Below, in pieces: positions 15,711 to 24,637 of a DNA stretch of 64,000 nucleotides. The position numbers and the translations under genes were made by a program. The first letter of the stretch is position 1. Every line of letters begins with the position of its first letter. The stretch spans positions 3,720,001 to 3,784,000 of the forward strand of contig NZ_VFPQ01000001.1 of NCBI RefSeq assembly GCF_006716785.1, read 5' to 3'. This DNA is from Thermopolyspora flexuosa (lineage in GTDB: Bacteria; Actinomycetota; Actinomycetes; Streptosporangiales; Streptosporangiaceae). Under the pieces are notes generated by a model. It ran no database searches. It was not told the DNA's origin and saw only the letters and a program-made list of their open reading frames with translations.

Positions 15711-17165
15711 TCACCGCTGGAACTTCTTGACCGAGTCGTCGCGCTTGATCTGCTCGGACTTGCGCTGGATGCGCTCGGCCCACGCCTGCGGGGTGAGCCG
15801 CCCGCTCATGAGCTGGCCGGTCGCCGCGGCGACCTCGTCGTGCAGCTCGGCGTACCACTGCCGGAACCGGAAGTAGACGGTGTTGTCCCCGGCCGCCTGC
15901 AGCGCCGCCGACGCGCTCGCCAGGCCGGGGCTGAGCTTGCGCCCCTCCGCCGCGCCCTTCACCACGGTGAGCGTGCTGACCAGCTCGGTGAACTGCCCGG
16001 CGCCCTGCTTGGAGAGCATCGCCCGCATGTACTCCATGCCGGCCCGCGGGTTGCGTGACTTCGCCGACACGAAGTACTCCTCGCCGGGCCGCGAGTGCAG
16101 CGTGCCGTACGGCATGGCGTCGGAGTCGGAGAACGAGGGCAGCGGGAACACCGCGTAGCCGAAGTCCGGCGGGGTGGAGTCCTTCTGCTCGTTCTCCAGC
16201 CAGGAGCCGTTCGGCAGCATCGCCACCTGGTACTTGTTGTGCGCGGTCTGCGTCTGGATGTGGTCGAGCCCGATCGTGCCCTGCATCAGGTACTTCGCGC
16301 CGACCTCGGCGAACGCGGTGGCGGCGGTGAGCACCGGCTCGGCCTTCCACGCGCCGTCCTCGAGGTTGTCGATGTTGCGCAGCACGTCCGGGCCGCCGAT
16401 CTTCGCGGCGAGCGTGAGGATGGTCTCGTAGATGTAGAACGGGTGCTTGCCGGCGTAGGTGAACGGCGCGCACTTGCCGGACTTCTTGATCGTCTCGCAC
16501 AGGGCGAGGAACTCGTCCCAGGTCTTGGGGACCTGCCAGCCGTTCTCGTCGAACAGCTTGGTCGAGTACCAGATGCCCCAGACGGTGTTGGCGTACGGCA
16601 GCACCCGGAACACGCCGTCGTAGCTGCCGAACTCGATCGCGGTCGGCAGGATCGTGTCGCGCACCTTGACGTTGGGGTCGTCCCAGCTCGGCGCGTCGAG
16701 CAGCGGCGTGAGGTCGGCGATCTGGTCGTCCTGGATCAGCGCGCCGAAGTCCATCGCGTTGTCGCCGGAGTTGTTGACGAACTCCGGCGGGTTGCCGCTC
16801 GCGAACCGCGGCTGGAGCGTCTTGGCGATCTCCTTGGTCGCGGTGTGCTTGATCTGCACGTCCGGGTGCTTGGTGCGGAACAGCGGCTGGTGGATGTTGC
16901 GCGCGTACGCGTCACCGAACCCGCCGTCGAAGATCACGACCTCGAACGGCTCGTTCGCGGGCACGCCGAGCGGGTTCTCGGCGCTCACCGTGCCGGTGAC
17001 CGCGGGCTGCGACCCGCCGCCGCCACCGCCGCCGACCGGGGTCGCGCAGGCCGCGGCGAACGGCAGCGCCACTCCGGCGCCGACCGCCGCCCTGAGCAGC
17101 TGCCGCCTGCTCAGGCCGCGGCCGGGCGAGTCGTTGCGGGGACCGTTCACGGGGAAGAACGACAT
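15711..17165 (-). CDS. ngcE: N-acetylglucosamine/chitobiose ABC transporter substrate-binding protein NgcE-like
   Basis: 484-residue extracytoplasmic solute-binding protein. The N-terminus has a twin-arginine motif (SRRQLLRAAVG) and a hydrophobic run ending in FAAACATPVG, where the Cys is a probable lipid anchor though the lipobox is not canonical; a Gly-rich linker follows. The mature domain (EPFEVVIFDGGFGDAYA, FASGNPPEFVNNSG, YANTVWGIWYSTKLFDENGW) resembles the NgcE branch of family 1 sugar-binding proteins, which bind GlcNAc and diacetylchitobiose. ATG 17165 is preferred because GGAGGAG precedes it; an ATG four codons upstream is inside that ribosome site. It is 47 bases downstream of the SIS gene. 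Confidence 0.85.
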   Translation of the reverse strand: MSFFPVNGPRNDSPGRGLSRRQLLRAAVGAGVALPFAAACATPVGGGGGGGSQPAVTGTVSAENPLGVPANEPFEVVIFDGGFGDAYARNIHQPLFRTKHPDVQIKHTATKEIAKTLQPRFASGNPPEFVNNSGDNAMDFGALIQDDQIADLTPLLDAPSWDDPNVKVRDTILPTAIEFGSYDGVFRVLPYANTVWGIWYSTKLFDENGWQVPKTWDEFLALCETIKKSGKCAPFTYAGKHPFYIYETILTLAAKIGGPDVLRNIDNLEDGAWKAEPVLTAATAFAEVGAKYLMQGTIGLDHIQTQTAHNKYQVAMLPNGSWLENEQKDSTPPDFGYAVFPLPSFSDSDAMPYGTLHSRPGEEYFVSAKSRNPRAGMEYMRAMLSKQGAGQFTELVSTLTVVKGAAEGRKLSPGLASASAALQAAGDNTVYFRFRQWYAELHDEVAAATGQLMSGRLTPQAWAERIQRKSEQIKRDDSVKKFQR

Positions 17166-17212
17166 TGACTCCTCCATTGGGTGCCGCCCACTGCGGGACG
17201 CCGTCCGCCGGG

Positions 17213-17962
17213 CTAGGCCCCGCGGCGAATGCGCCCCTCGTAGCGGGCCTCCAGTTCCCGGTTGTGTTCGTCGCCCCCGACGACGTTCACCGATCGGTAC
17301 ACCGGCGGGGTCTCCCCCGCCTCGAGCAGCGTGCGCACCACCTCGGCGACGATCATCTGCGCGAGCAGCGCCGAGGTGATCGTGGACACCGCGCCGGTCG
17401 CCGTGCCTCCGGGCAGCTCCAGCACCGCGTCGCCGTACGGCGCGCCGTTGTCGAGCACCACGTCGGCCAGGTCGAGCAGCTTGCGTCCGGACGGGTGGCG
17501 GGACGTCATCGCCTGGCTGTGCCGAACCGAGGTGAGCGCGATCAACGGGTGGCCGCGCTCCTTGACGAGCGTGGCCATCTCGACGATCGAGCCGTTCACG
17601 CCGGAGCTGGAGATGAGCACGAAGACGTCCTGCGGCCGCACCGGCGCCAGCTCGTAGATCCGCTTGGCGACGGTGGGGTCGCGCTCCAGCTCCCGGGTGA
17701 GGATCTCCGGCGGTTCCCCGCCGTACAGGACCAGGTCACGCAAGGATAGGCGGTTGGTGGGGATGAGTCCGCCCGCGCGGCCCGCGATCTCCATCGCGAT
17801 CGCCTCGGAGTGGCCGGAGCCGAAGGCCTGCACGACCCCGTCCGCGCGCAGCGAGGCCGTGATGAGGTCCGCGGCCCGCCGCACCTGGTCGAGCTGGCTC
17901 CGCGAGACCTCGCGAACCAGTTCCTCCACGCGCTGGACGTACTCGGTGGCGCCGATGTCCAC
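17213..17962 (-). CDS. SIS-domain sugar-phosphate protein (UPF0309-like)
   Basis: 249 residues, single SIS domain: GVVQAFGSGHSEAIAMEIAGRAGG carries the phosphosugar-binding Ser/Gly loop (about residues 43-66), and VFVLISSSGVNGSIVEMATLVKERGHPLIALTS carries the second SIS loop. The C-terminal GGDEHNRELEARYEGRI matches the UPF0309 group. It probably binds or isomerises an amino-sugar phosphate generated after NgcEFG import; the exact reaction is not established. GTG 17962 has GAAAGGAA upstream. Only seven bases separate it from rpiR. Confidence 0.85.
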   Translation of the reverse strand: MDIGATEYVQRVEELVREVSRSQLDQVRRAADLITASLRADGVVQAFGSGHSEAIAMEIAGRAGGLIPTNRLSLRDLVLYGGEPPEILTRELERDPTVAKRIYELAPVRPQDVFVLISSSGVNGSIVEMATLVKERGHPLIALTSVRHSQAMTSRHPSGRKLLDLADVVLDNGAPYGDAVLELPGGTATGAVSTITSALLAQMIVAEVVRTLLEAGETPPVYRSVNVVGGDEHNRELEARYEGRIRRGA

Positions 17963-17969
17963 GATTGGT

Positions 17970-18842
17970 TCAGTTCCTTTCGACTCGGTGGCTGTCCAGG
18001 GCTCTGATCGTGCGGTCGAAGGCCTCGTTCGCCCGCTCGTAGGTGCGCTGGGCGACCGCGACGTACACCACGTCCAGCACGAACAGCTGGGAGTGGATCG
18101 CGGCGAGGCCGGAGGGCCGGAAGGTCGTCTCCCGGCTCGCCGTGGTGAGCACGAGGTCGGCGAGCTCGGCGAGCGGCGACCGGGCGAAGGAGGTGACCGC
18201 GACGGTGGTCGCCCCGCGGCCGTCGGCCTCGGCCATCGCCTCCAGCACCTCCCGGGTGCGGCCCTGGTGGGAGACGCCGATCGCGACGTCGCCCTCGCCG
18301 AGCAGCGCCGCGTGCGCCAGTCCCTGGTGCGGGTCGCAGTAGCTCCAGCACGGGATGCGGATCCGGCGCAGCCGGCCGCTCAGCATGCCGGCCACCTCGC
18401 CGCTGGTCGACATGCCGAACATCACCACCTGACCGGCCGCGACGATCGCGTCGGCGACCTTGGCGACGACGCCGAGGTCGAGCTGGGCGGCGGTCTCCTG
18501 GATGAGCCGGGCGTCGGCGACGGCCATCGTCTCCACGACCGCGTCGAGCGGGTCGCCGGGGCCGATCTCCTGGCCGATCACCCCGAGCCCCCAGCCGGCC
18601 TGGGCGGCGCGCCCGGTCTCGGTGGCGAGCGCGACCCGCAGCTCGGAGTACCCGGCGAAGCCGAACGCCCGGCAGAACCGGGTGACGGTCGCCGGGGAGG
18701 TGCCGCTGCGCTCGGCGAGCGTGACGATCGTGGAGCGGGCCGCCTCGGCCGGATCCGCCAGGATCAGCTCGCCCACCTTGCGCAGGGCCTCGGGTAGCCG
18801 CGGCAGCTCGGTCTGGATGCGCCCAAGGGCACCACCGGACAC
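17970..18842 (-). CDS. MurR/RpiR family transcriptional regulator
   Basis: 290 residues: N-terminal RpiR-type HTH (IVTLAERSGTSPATVTRFCRAFGFAGYSEL) and C-terminal SIS domain (VVMFGMSTSGEVAGMLSGRL; IGVSHQGRTREVLEAM) for a sugar-phosphate effector. GTG 18842 is preferred: GGAAGGA lies five bases before it. An in-frame GTG at 18857 lacks a ribosome site. It is the first gene of the rpiR-SIS-ngcEFG unit and should regulate that unit and itself through the operator at 18873-18889. Confidence 0.88.
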   Translation of the reverse strand: MSGGALGRIQTELPRLPEALRKVGELILADPAEAARSTIVTLAERSGTSPATVTRFCRAFGFAGYSELRVALATETGRAAQAGWGLGVIGQEIGPGDPLDAVVETMAVADARLIQETAAQLDLGVVAKVADAIVAAGQVVMFGMSTSGEVAGMLSGRLRRIRIPCWSYCDPHQGLAHAALLGEGDVAIGVSHQGRTREVLEAMAEADGRGATTVAVTSFARSPLAELADLVLTTASRETTFRPSGLAAIHSQLFVLDVVYVAVAQRTYERANEAFDRTIRALDSHRVERN

Positions 18843-18872
18843 GGTCGTTCCTTCCACTCGAGAGCCGTTCCT

Positions 18873-18904
18873 GTGAAAATAATTCTCACGAACCTTGGCG
18901 TCAA
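18873..18904 (-). promoter_or_regulatory. rpiR-ngc promoter with overlapping RpiR-type operator
   Basis: Minus-strand -35 TTGACG (18899-18904), 17-base spacer, -10 TATTTT (18876-18881). A 17-base near-perfect palindrome, GTGAAAATAATTCTCAC on the plus strand (18873-18889, seven of eight pairs match), covers the -10. The TGAAA-N-TTTCA style is usual for RpiR repressors. It starts about 30 bases before the rpiR start codon. Confidence 0.7.
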
Positions 18905-19511
18905 GTGCAGGCTAACCAGAAGAAATGCCTGGTCAGACCGCATGTCGGCAGTGAGACGCAGCTCATCGGCAAGGTTCGGGGCGCGCAATCCGCGATCGGA
19001 AGTCCCGCCGTACGGCGGTGAGGCCGGCCGCCGGGACGGGACCGAAACCGCGGCGGATCCGGCCATCGCGCGGGGAATCCGCGGCCTCGTGTCCCGGTAC
19101 GGCTGCGCCGCGGGGCGGGCGCGCGCCGTCACCCGGCGGCCGCCCCAGAACGATCCTTTTGGTTTGTGCGCGGTGTGACGTGAGTGCGCTTCAGTGATCG
19201 AGGATGTTTTTTCGGCCGCTGTGCCGCATGCATTTCTCGATGCGGCCGTGATCGCAGGTGCCCGTGTGCGACCGGAACGGTGAACGCGATTCGGTCGACC
19301 GCCGGGGCGAGTGTGACGACGCCTCGGCCGCCCATCCCGGGTCGACTGAACAAAAACGCAGGCAGTGGCGGGTGCAGAGGGGCCGAGGGGCCGCCGGTGA
19401 CGGTGATGACCGGCGATATCGGTCATGACGAAATACCTAGACCACGCAATTGCGTGACAAAGAGCATTTCTGATGAGACCTTCTCTAGGGGGACGAAATC
19501 AGAGGACGGGA
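18905..19511. other. Divergent intergenic region, rpiR to Ser/Thr kinase
   Basis: About 600 bases. Apart from the rpiR promoter at its left edge it holds presumably the kinase promoter on the right, where sequence is AT-richer (19420-19490), but I cannot fix -35/-10 elements. Several short open frames have no ribosome site. No RNA structure was recognised. Confidence 0.35.
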
Positions 19512-21500
19512 ATGGACACCTGGGTGGTTCCCGGATATCGGGAGGAGCGCGTGCTCGGCGCGGGGGACACCGGGCGCGTGGTTCTGGCCACTTACCTGCC
19601 CAACGGGGCTTACGTTGCCATCAAGTATCTGAACGACGCGCTGTGCCGGGACCCGGAGTTCCTCGCCGCGTTCCGGGCCGAGGCCCGGACGCTGGTGGAG
19701 CTCGACCATCCCCATATCGTCCGGCTCTACGAGTACGTCGAGACGCCGGCGGGCGCCGCCGTCGTCATGGAGCTGATCGACGGCATATCGCTGCGCAGGC
19801 TGCTCGACGAGCACGGGCCGCTCGTCCCCGAGGCCTCCCTCGTCGTCCTCAAGGCGTCCCTGCTCGCGCTGTCGGCGGCGCACGCGACCGGCATCGTGCA
19901 CCGGGACCCCAAGCCGGAGAACGTGCTGGTGCAGGCCGACGGCACGACGAAGCTGACCGACTTCGGCGTGGCCGCGCGCACCCCCGGGCCGGGCCGCCAC
20001 GCGGGCACGCCCGCCTACCTCGCCCCCGAGCAGTGGGACGGCGCCCGCGCCACGCCGGCCACCGACCTGTACGCAGCCACGTGCGTGTTCTTCGAGTGCC
20101 TCACCGGGCATCGGCCGTACCTGGACGAGCACCCGCCCGCGCTGATGCGCAAGCACAAGAGCGGCCCGATCCCCCTGCTGCAGGTCCCGGCCGCGGTGCG
20201 CCCCCTCGTGGCGCGGGGCATGGCGAAGAACCCGGCCGACCGGCCGACGACCGCGCGGGCCTTCCTCGCCGAGGTGGAGGCGACCGCGCTCGAGGCGTAC
20301 GGGCCGGAGTGGGAGCAGCGCGGGCGGCGGCACCTGGCGGATCTCGCCACGCGGCTGGCGCTGCTGTTCCCGCTCGCCGTCCCGCCGTCCCACGCCACCG
20401 GCGCGACCGCGTGGCCGGGCCGGCGAGCCCAGGCCGGTGGCCGCCTGCTGGGCAGGCTGCGGGAGCCCGGGCCGCGCGCCGCGATCGGGGCGGGCACGCT
20501 CGCCGCCGCGATCACCCTGGCACTGCTGCTCAGCGTGCTGCGGCCGAACGTCGTGCTCGGCGGCGACGGGCCGCCGCGGTCGACGATCACGCCGACGCAG
20601 GTCGCCCGGCCGTCACCCGGCGGCGCCACCGGCCAGTCCCGGGGCCGGCCGCCCGCCCTCGTCCCGACGACCTCGGCCCCCGCCCGGGCCACCGAGGCCC
20701 CCAGGACGCGGTCCCCGGTGCCCGCGACCCGGACCGGCCCCACCGCGACGAGCGGCACGGACCGCACGGGCACCCCCACGCTCACCCCCGGCGGTACGGC
20801 GACGCCGCAGCGGCCGCCCACGCCCACGGCGACCAGCCCGACGCCGACCCCTTCGCCTCCGCCGTCCGCCACCCCGACCCCCACGCCGACACCGAGCGCG
20901 ACGCCGACCGAGACCACCACCGAGACCCCCACCGCGGCCCCGCCGACCACCCCCGGCCCGAGCCCGCCCGAGACACCGGCCCCCGACGAGCCCACCGACG
21001 ACTACGACTCCTCCCCACCCCCGTCCGAATCGCCCCCGCCGGAGTCGCCGCCGCCCGAGCCGAGCCCGTCCGCGTCGATCACGTCCTCGCCGTCTCTGCC
21101 ACCACCCGAAGTGACGCCCTGGGAGGGCGTCGTCGAGTCGCTGCGCATCCTTCGCTTCGACGGGACCACGGTCACCGCGCGCGTCGGCGTGGCCGGTTCC
21201 GGCCCGGTCACCCTGAGCGTGCGGTTCGCCCAGGGGCACACGGCCGGCTCCCTGTCCCCCGTGGGCCCGGCTCGTGCCCACACGCTCACCGGACGGGCCG
21301 TGCACACCGTCACCACGCGCGCGAACCTCGCCACGCCCGGCTGCGACACCCGGCTCGTCCGCCGCGTGACCGTCGCCACGCGACCCGCCGCGCCCGGCGG
21401 CGCACGCAGCGCGCTCGCCGTCGTCTCCGGCCCGCCGTGCCCGCCCCCGCGGATGTCGATCCCCTCGTTCTGGAACGTCACGACCGGCCGCGCCCGCTGA
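19512..21500 (+). CDS. Receptor-like Ser/Thr protein kinase with Pro/Thr-rich extracellular region
   Basis: 662 residues. Residues 9-280 are a Hanks-type kinase: glycine loop LGAGDTGRV (15-23), Lys38 in VAIKYL, catalytic loop HRDPKPEN (130-137) with Asp132 and Asn137, DFG at 150-152, and GTPAYLAPEQ (165-174). Pro133 replaces the usual Leu of HRDLKPEN. One membrane helix follows at about 325-345. Residues about 350-530 are Pro/Thr/Ser-rich and probably span the cell wall; the last 120 residues look like a beta-rich sensor domain with two conserved-looking Cys. ATG 19512 has GAGGACGGGA upstream. The signal is unknown. It precedes the SPFH gene by 206 bases, same strand. Confidence 0.88.
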   Translation: MDTWVVPGYREERVLGAGDTGRVVLATYLPNGAYVAIKYLNDALCRDPEFLAAFRAEARTLVELDHPHIVRLYEYVETPAGAAVVMELIDGISLRRLLDEHGPLVPEASLVVLKASLLALSAAHATGIVHRDPKPENVLVQADGTTKLTDFGVAARTPGPGRHAGTPAYLAPEQWDGARATPATDLYAATCVFFECLTGHRPYLDEHPPALMRKHKSGPIPLLQVPAAVRPLVARGMAKNPADRPTTARAFLAEVEATALEAYGPEWEQRGRRHLADLATRLALLFPLAVPPSHATGATAWPGRRAQAGGRLLGRLREPGPRAAIGAGTLAAAITLALLLSVLRPNVVLGGDGPPRSTITPTQVARPSPGGATGQSRGRPPALVPTTSAPARATEAPRTRSPVPATRTGPTATSGTDRTGTPTLTPGGTATPQRPPTPTATSPTPTPSPPPSATPTPTPTPSATPTETTTETPTAAPPTTPGPSPPETPAPDEPTDDYDSSPPPSESPPPESPPPEPSPSASITSSPSLPPPEVTPWEGVVESLRILRFDGTTVTARVGVAGSGPVTLSVRFAQGHTAGSLSPVGPARAHTLTGRAVHTVTTRANLATPGCDTRLVRRVTVATRPAAPGGARSALAVVSGPPCPPPRMSIPSFWNVTTGRAR

Positions 21501-21652
21501 TCACGGCTCGGCCGTTTCCGCTTCGGCCGCCGTGCGCGGGGTCCGCCACGCCCGTCGCACCGGGACCGCACGGCACGGCGTCCCGGCCGGGCACGCGGTC
21601 ACGTCGGCCCGGGTTCTCCTCCCCGGTCCCTGGGCCGCCCTCTGCCCGGCAT

Positions 21653-21681
21653 TGCAAAAAGTGATATCACTTTGCTAGGTT
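21653..21681 (+). promoter_or_regulatory. SPFH promoter containing a perfect 16-bp palindrome
   Basis: AAAGTGATATCACTTT (21658-21673) is a perfect palindrome lying between TTGCAA (-35, 21653-21658) and TAGGTT (-10, 21676-21681) with 17-base spacing. A dimer bound there would block RNA polymerase. The ribbon-helix-helix protein encoded two genes on is a candidate binder (inference). Confidence 0.65.
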
Positions 21682-21706
21682 CCAGATAGACACGAAAGGA
21701 GGAAGC

Positions 21707-22648
21707 GTGACCAAGACCTCGCTGGTGGCGGCGGACGTCACGCCGGACGTTGCGTCCCCGCAGATCAAGGAGTTCCCGGCCAAGGAGATCAACGGCTGGC
21801 CGGTGCTCGTCCTGACGCTGGCGGGCCTGATCGCCGGGCCCGCGCTGATCGTCGTCGGCGCGGTCCGGAGCGATTCGGGACCCGGCCTCGCCGCAGCGCT
21901 GATCGCGGCCGGTGTGCTCGTCGTGCTCGCCGCGATCGTCGTCTCCACCGGCCTGGTGGCGGTGGCGCCCGGGGAGGCCCGGGTGATCCAGCTGCTCGGC
22001 CGCTACAAGGGGACCGTGCGCACGCAGGGTCTGCGCTGCGTGCTCCCGTTCACCCAGAAGACCCGCATCTCGACCCGGATCCGCAACCACGAGACGGGCA
22101 TCGCGAAGGTGAACGACGCGGACGGCAACCCCATCGAGATCGCCGCGGTCGTGGTCTGGCAGGTCGAGGACACCGCGATGGCCCAGTTCGCGGTCGACGA
22201 CTTCGTGGAGTTCGTCGCCTTCCAGGCGGAGACCGCGGTGCGGCACATCGCCGGCAGCTACCCGTACGACTCGACCGAGGGCGGCCAGCTCTCGCTGCGG
22301 GAGAACGCGGACGAGATCACCGGCCGGATGTCCGACGAGATCGCGGCCCGCGTCGCCTCCGCGGGCGTCAGGATCATCGAGTCCCGGATCACCCGGCTCG
22401 CGTACGCCCCCGAGATCGCGCAGGCGATGCTGCGGCGCCAGCAGGCCGGTGCGGTCGTGGCCGCCCGGCAGCGTATCGTCGAGGGCGCCGTCGGCATGGT
22501 CGAGGCCGCGCTCGCCAGGCTCGACGAGCACGACGTCATCGACCTGGACGAGGAGCGCAAGGCCGCGATGGTCAGCAACCTGCTCGTCGTCCTGTGCGGC
22601 GACCGCGACGTGCAGCCCGTGGTGAACACCGGTTCGCTCTACCAGTAA
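21707..22648 (+). CDS. SPFH/Band 7 domain membrane protein
   Basis: 313 residues. The N-terminal 35 residues are cytoplasmic, then two membrane helices (about 32-52 and 60-82; [23 protein letters not shown]). Residues about 85-270 are an SPFH domain of the stomatin/flotillin superfamily ([78 protein letters not shown]). Such proteins oligomerise and organise membrane microdomains. GTG 21707 has AAAGGAGGAAGC upstream, a very strong ribosome site. It is followed after two bases by the ribbon-helix-helix gene. Confidence 0.9.
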   Translation: MTKTSLVAADVTPDVASPQIKEFPAKEINGWPVLVLTLAGLIAGPALIVVGAVRSDSGPGLAAALIAAGVLVVLAAIVVSTGLVAVAPGEARVIQLLGRYKGTVRTQGLRCVLPFTQKTRISTRIRNHETGIAKVNDADGNPIEIAAVVVWQVEDTAMAQFAVDDFVEFVAFQAETAVRHIAGSYPYDSTEGGQLSLRENADEITGRMSDEIAARVASAGVRIIESRITRLAYAPEIAQAMLRRQQAGAVVAARQRIVEGAVGMVEAALARLDEHDVIDLDEERKAAMVSNLLVVLCGDRDVQPVVNTGSLYQ

Positions 22649-22650
22649 CC

Positions 22651-22920
22651 GTGGCGACCCAGCGCAAGAGCATCCTGCTCCGGTTGGACCCGGCGATCCA
22701 CGACGCCCTGGTTCGCTGGGCGGGTGACGAGCTGCGCAGCACGAACGCCCAGATCGAGTTCCTGCTCCGCAAGGCCCTCGCCGAGGCGGGACGCCTCCCC
22801 CGCAACGCGGGCGGCATCCCCCGGCGCGGCCGCCCGCCGAAACGGCGCGCGGCGGCCGACCCGGACTCGGCCGAGCCCCCCGAAACCGCCCCCGCCAACG
22901 ACCAGCCACCCGATACCTAG
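22651..22920 (+). CDS. Small Arc-like ribbon-helix-helix protein
   Basis: 89 residues. The N-terminal 50 residues (RKSILLRLDPAIHDALVRWAGDELRSTNAQIEFLLRKAL) match the beta-strand plus two-helix pattern of Arc/CopG ribbon-helix-helix DNA-binding proteins. The rest is a Pro/Arg-rich tail. GTG 22651 follows the SPFH stop by two bases without its own ribosome site, so translation is probably coupled. Its likely role is autoregulation through the palindrome at 21658-21673, or modulation of SPFH assembly; neither is shown. No toxin gene is adjacent. Confidence 0.8.
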   Translation: MATQRKSILLRLDPAIHDALVRWAGDELRSTNAQIEFLLRKALAEAGRLPRNAGGIPRRGRPPKRRAAADPDSAEPPETAPANDQPPDT

Positions 22921-23056
22921 GGCTCGGGTACGGCCGGCCGGAAGCCTCGCCGATCCGGACGCCGAGCCCGAGCCCGTCCGATCCGCGTGTTCCCGACCGG
23001 GCTCCCCACCGACCCGCTCGCACCCGCCGGACCGCACCCCGCGAAGGAGGCCGACC

Positions 23057-23701
23057 GTGCACGACGTCCCCGCGACCCTTCCCGCCCGCCTCTACCTGCT
23101 CGCCTACGACCTGCGGAAGCGGCGGCACGCGCCGAACATGTACTTCCCCTACCTGATCCGCGCCGCCGCCCTCACCGACCTGCTGCTCAGCGGCCACATC
23201 ACCGAGGAGTCGGGCAAGCCGCGGGCCGTGCCCGGCGCGCCCCCGGTGGCCGACCCGGTGCTCGCCGACCTGCTCGCCAGGATCGCCGAGTCGAAGCCCC
23301 GCTCGTGGCAGCGCTGGGTGTACGAGGACTCCAGGGCGACCGTCCGGGCGGTCCGCGACCGGCTGGAGGCGGACCGCTGGATCAAGCTCGAGGTGCGCCG
23401 CCCGCTCCTCGTCTTCCGGCGGACGATCGTGCACGTCCGCGACACCCGGGTCGTCAAGCGGCTCGCCGCGCAGGTCTCCAACGCCCTGTCCGCCCCGCTC
23501 GCCCGGGTCGACGACCGGGACGCGGCCCTGGTCGTGCTCGCCGCCACCGGCAACCTCAAGACGGTCCTCCCCCGCGACCGGCGACGCGCCCACAAGGACC
23601 GCATCACCGCGCTCCAGGAGCGCGTCGGCCCGGCCGCCCCGGCCCTCCGCAAGGTCATCCAGGCCACCCAGGCCGTCATCGCGTCCGGGGCCAGCGGGTG
23701 A
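23057..23701 (+). CDS. GPP34 (GOLPH3/Vps74-like) family phosphoprotein
   Basis: 214 residues with the features of the GPP34 family: LPARLYLLAYDLRKRR near the start, YLIRAAALTDLLLSGHI, and an Arg-rich C-terminal half (EVRRPLLVFRRTIVHVRD) that in the eukaryotic homologues binds phosphoinositides. Bacterial members are common in actinomycetes and their function is unknown; membrane-lipid association is a family-based inference. GTG 23057 has AAGGAGG nine bases upstream. It follows the RHH gene after 136 bases, same strand, so it may belong to the SPFH unit. Confidence 0.85.
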   Translation: MHDVPATLPARLYLLAYDLRKRRHAPNMYFPYLIRAAALTDLLLSGHITEESGKPRAVPGAPPVADPVLADLLARIAESKPRSWQRWVYEDSRATVRAVRDRLEADRWIKLEVRRPLLVFRRTIVHVRDTRVVKRLAAQVSNALSAPLARVDDRDAALVVLAATGNLKTVLPRDRRRAHKDRITALQERVGPAAPALRKVIQATQAVIASGASG

Positions 23702-23970
23702 GGTGACGCCCATCCCGGAGCGCCGACGAGGCGATGAGGGGTGTCCGGAATCGCGCGCCGGCACGCGCGGCTCGGGCACCCCGTTGTCCGTTGCCGACCC
23801 GTCGGCCGCGGCCCTTGGCTCACCACCCGGCGAACGCACGCATCGTTCTCGGACGGGGGCGGCGCCGTCGGCCGCGCGCGCCATCACGTACCGCGGCATG
23901 CAGGGGCGCGGCCGGGGCCGTCACGGGTCGCGCCGGCACGGGGCCGCCCCGCCGTCGCCCGGCCGGGGCG

Positions 23971-24630
23971 CTAGACCCGGTCGGCGACCTCCTCGCTCGC
24001 GGGCAGCCACGCGGTCGGGGTGATGAACAGGCCGGTGGCCTCGACCAGGACGGTGCCGTCGGGGGTGGCGATGCGGCCGTCCACCCAGGTCTTGCGGCCC
24101 TCGGTGCGGGTGACCGCGGCGTCGGCCACGAGCGGCCGGCCGTACGGGGTCGGGCGGCGGTAGCGGACGGTGAGCGAGGCGGTCATGCCGAGCCGCCCGG
24201 CCGCCGCGGCGGCGGTGCCGAACAGGTGGTCGAGGATCATCGCGGTCACGCCGCCGTGCACGGAGTTCGGCGGGCCCTCGTGCATGGGGCGGAACGTCGG
24301 CTCGGCCCGCACGCCGTCCGGGGTGACCTCGGCCTTCAGCGGGAGCGCGTACGGGTTGCAGTCACCGGCGACCGCGTTGCCGAGGTGGCGGAAGGACCCG
24401 TCCGGGGCGATCTCCGGCTGCAGGGGCGTGTCGCGGCGGGCCGCGCGCAGCCGCTCGGTGAGGACCGCGACCTCCTCCGTCACCCGGGCGATCTCGTCCT
24501 CGGCCACGTCGGTGAGCACGACGGCGTCCATCAGCTCACGCACCTGCTCGGCGAGCACGCCGAGCGCCGCAAGGCGGGACTCCCGGTCGGAGCCGCCGGT
24601 CTCCTCCGTCGCCGCGGTTTCCACTGTCAT
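23971..24630 (-). CDS. PaaI-like hotdog thioesterase
   Basis: 219 residues. An N-terminal helical region (to about 75, RESRLAALGVLAEQVRELM ... TEEVAVLTERL) precedes a hotdog domain with the PaaI hallmark HGGVTAMILDHLFGTAA (about residues 124-140), then LTVRYRRPTPYGRPL and VEATGLFI. It should hydrolyse an acyl-CoA; chain type is unknown. There is no Shine-Dalgarno before ATG 24630, but TAAAAT (minus strand, 24638-24643) lies seven bases upstream, so the message may be leaderless. An inverted repeat TAGAA/TTCTA at 24642-24656 overlaps that element. Confidence 0.85.
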   Translation of the reverse strand: MTVETAATEETGGSDRESRLAALGVLAEQVRELMDAVVLTDVAEDEIARVTEEVAVLTERLRAARRDTPLQPEIAPDGSFRHLGNAVAGDCNPYALPLKAEVTPDGVRAEPTFRPMHEGPPNSVHGGVTAMILDHLFGTAAAAAGRLGMTASLTVRYRRPTPYGRPLVADAAVTRTEGRKTWVDGRIATPDGTVLVEATGLFITPTAWLPASEEVADRV

Positions 24631-24637
24631 GACCGAA

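Noticed and set aside
19485-20393. Minus-strand frame opposite the Ser/Thr kinase
   Set aside because: Shadow frame; the kinase has all catalytic motifs on the plus strand.
20780-21100. Proline/threonine-rich repetitive stretch as a DNA repeat or CRISPR-like array
   Set aside because: The repetition comes from codons of a low-complexity protein linker; there are no regular spacers.
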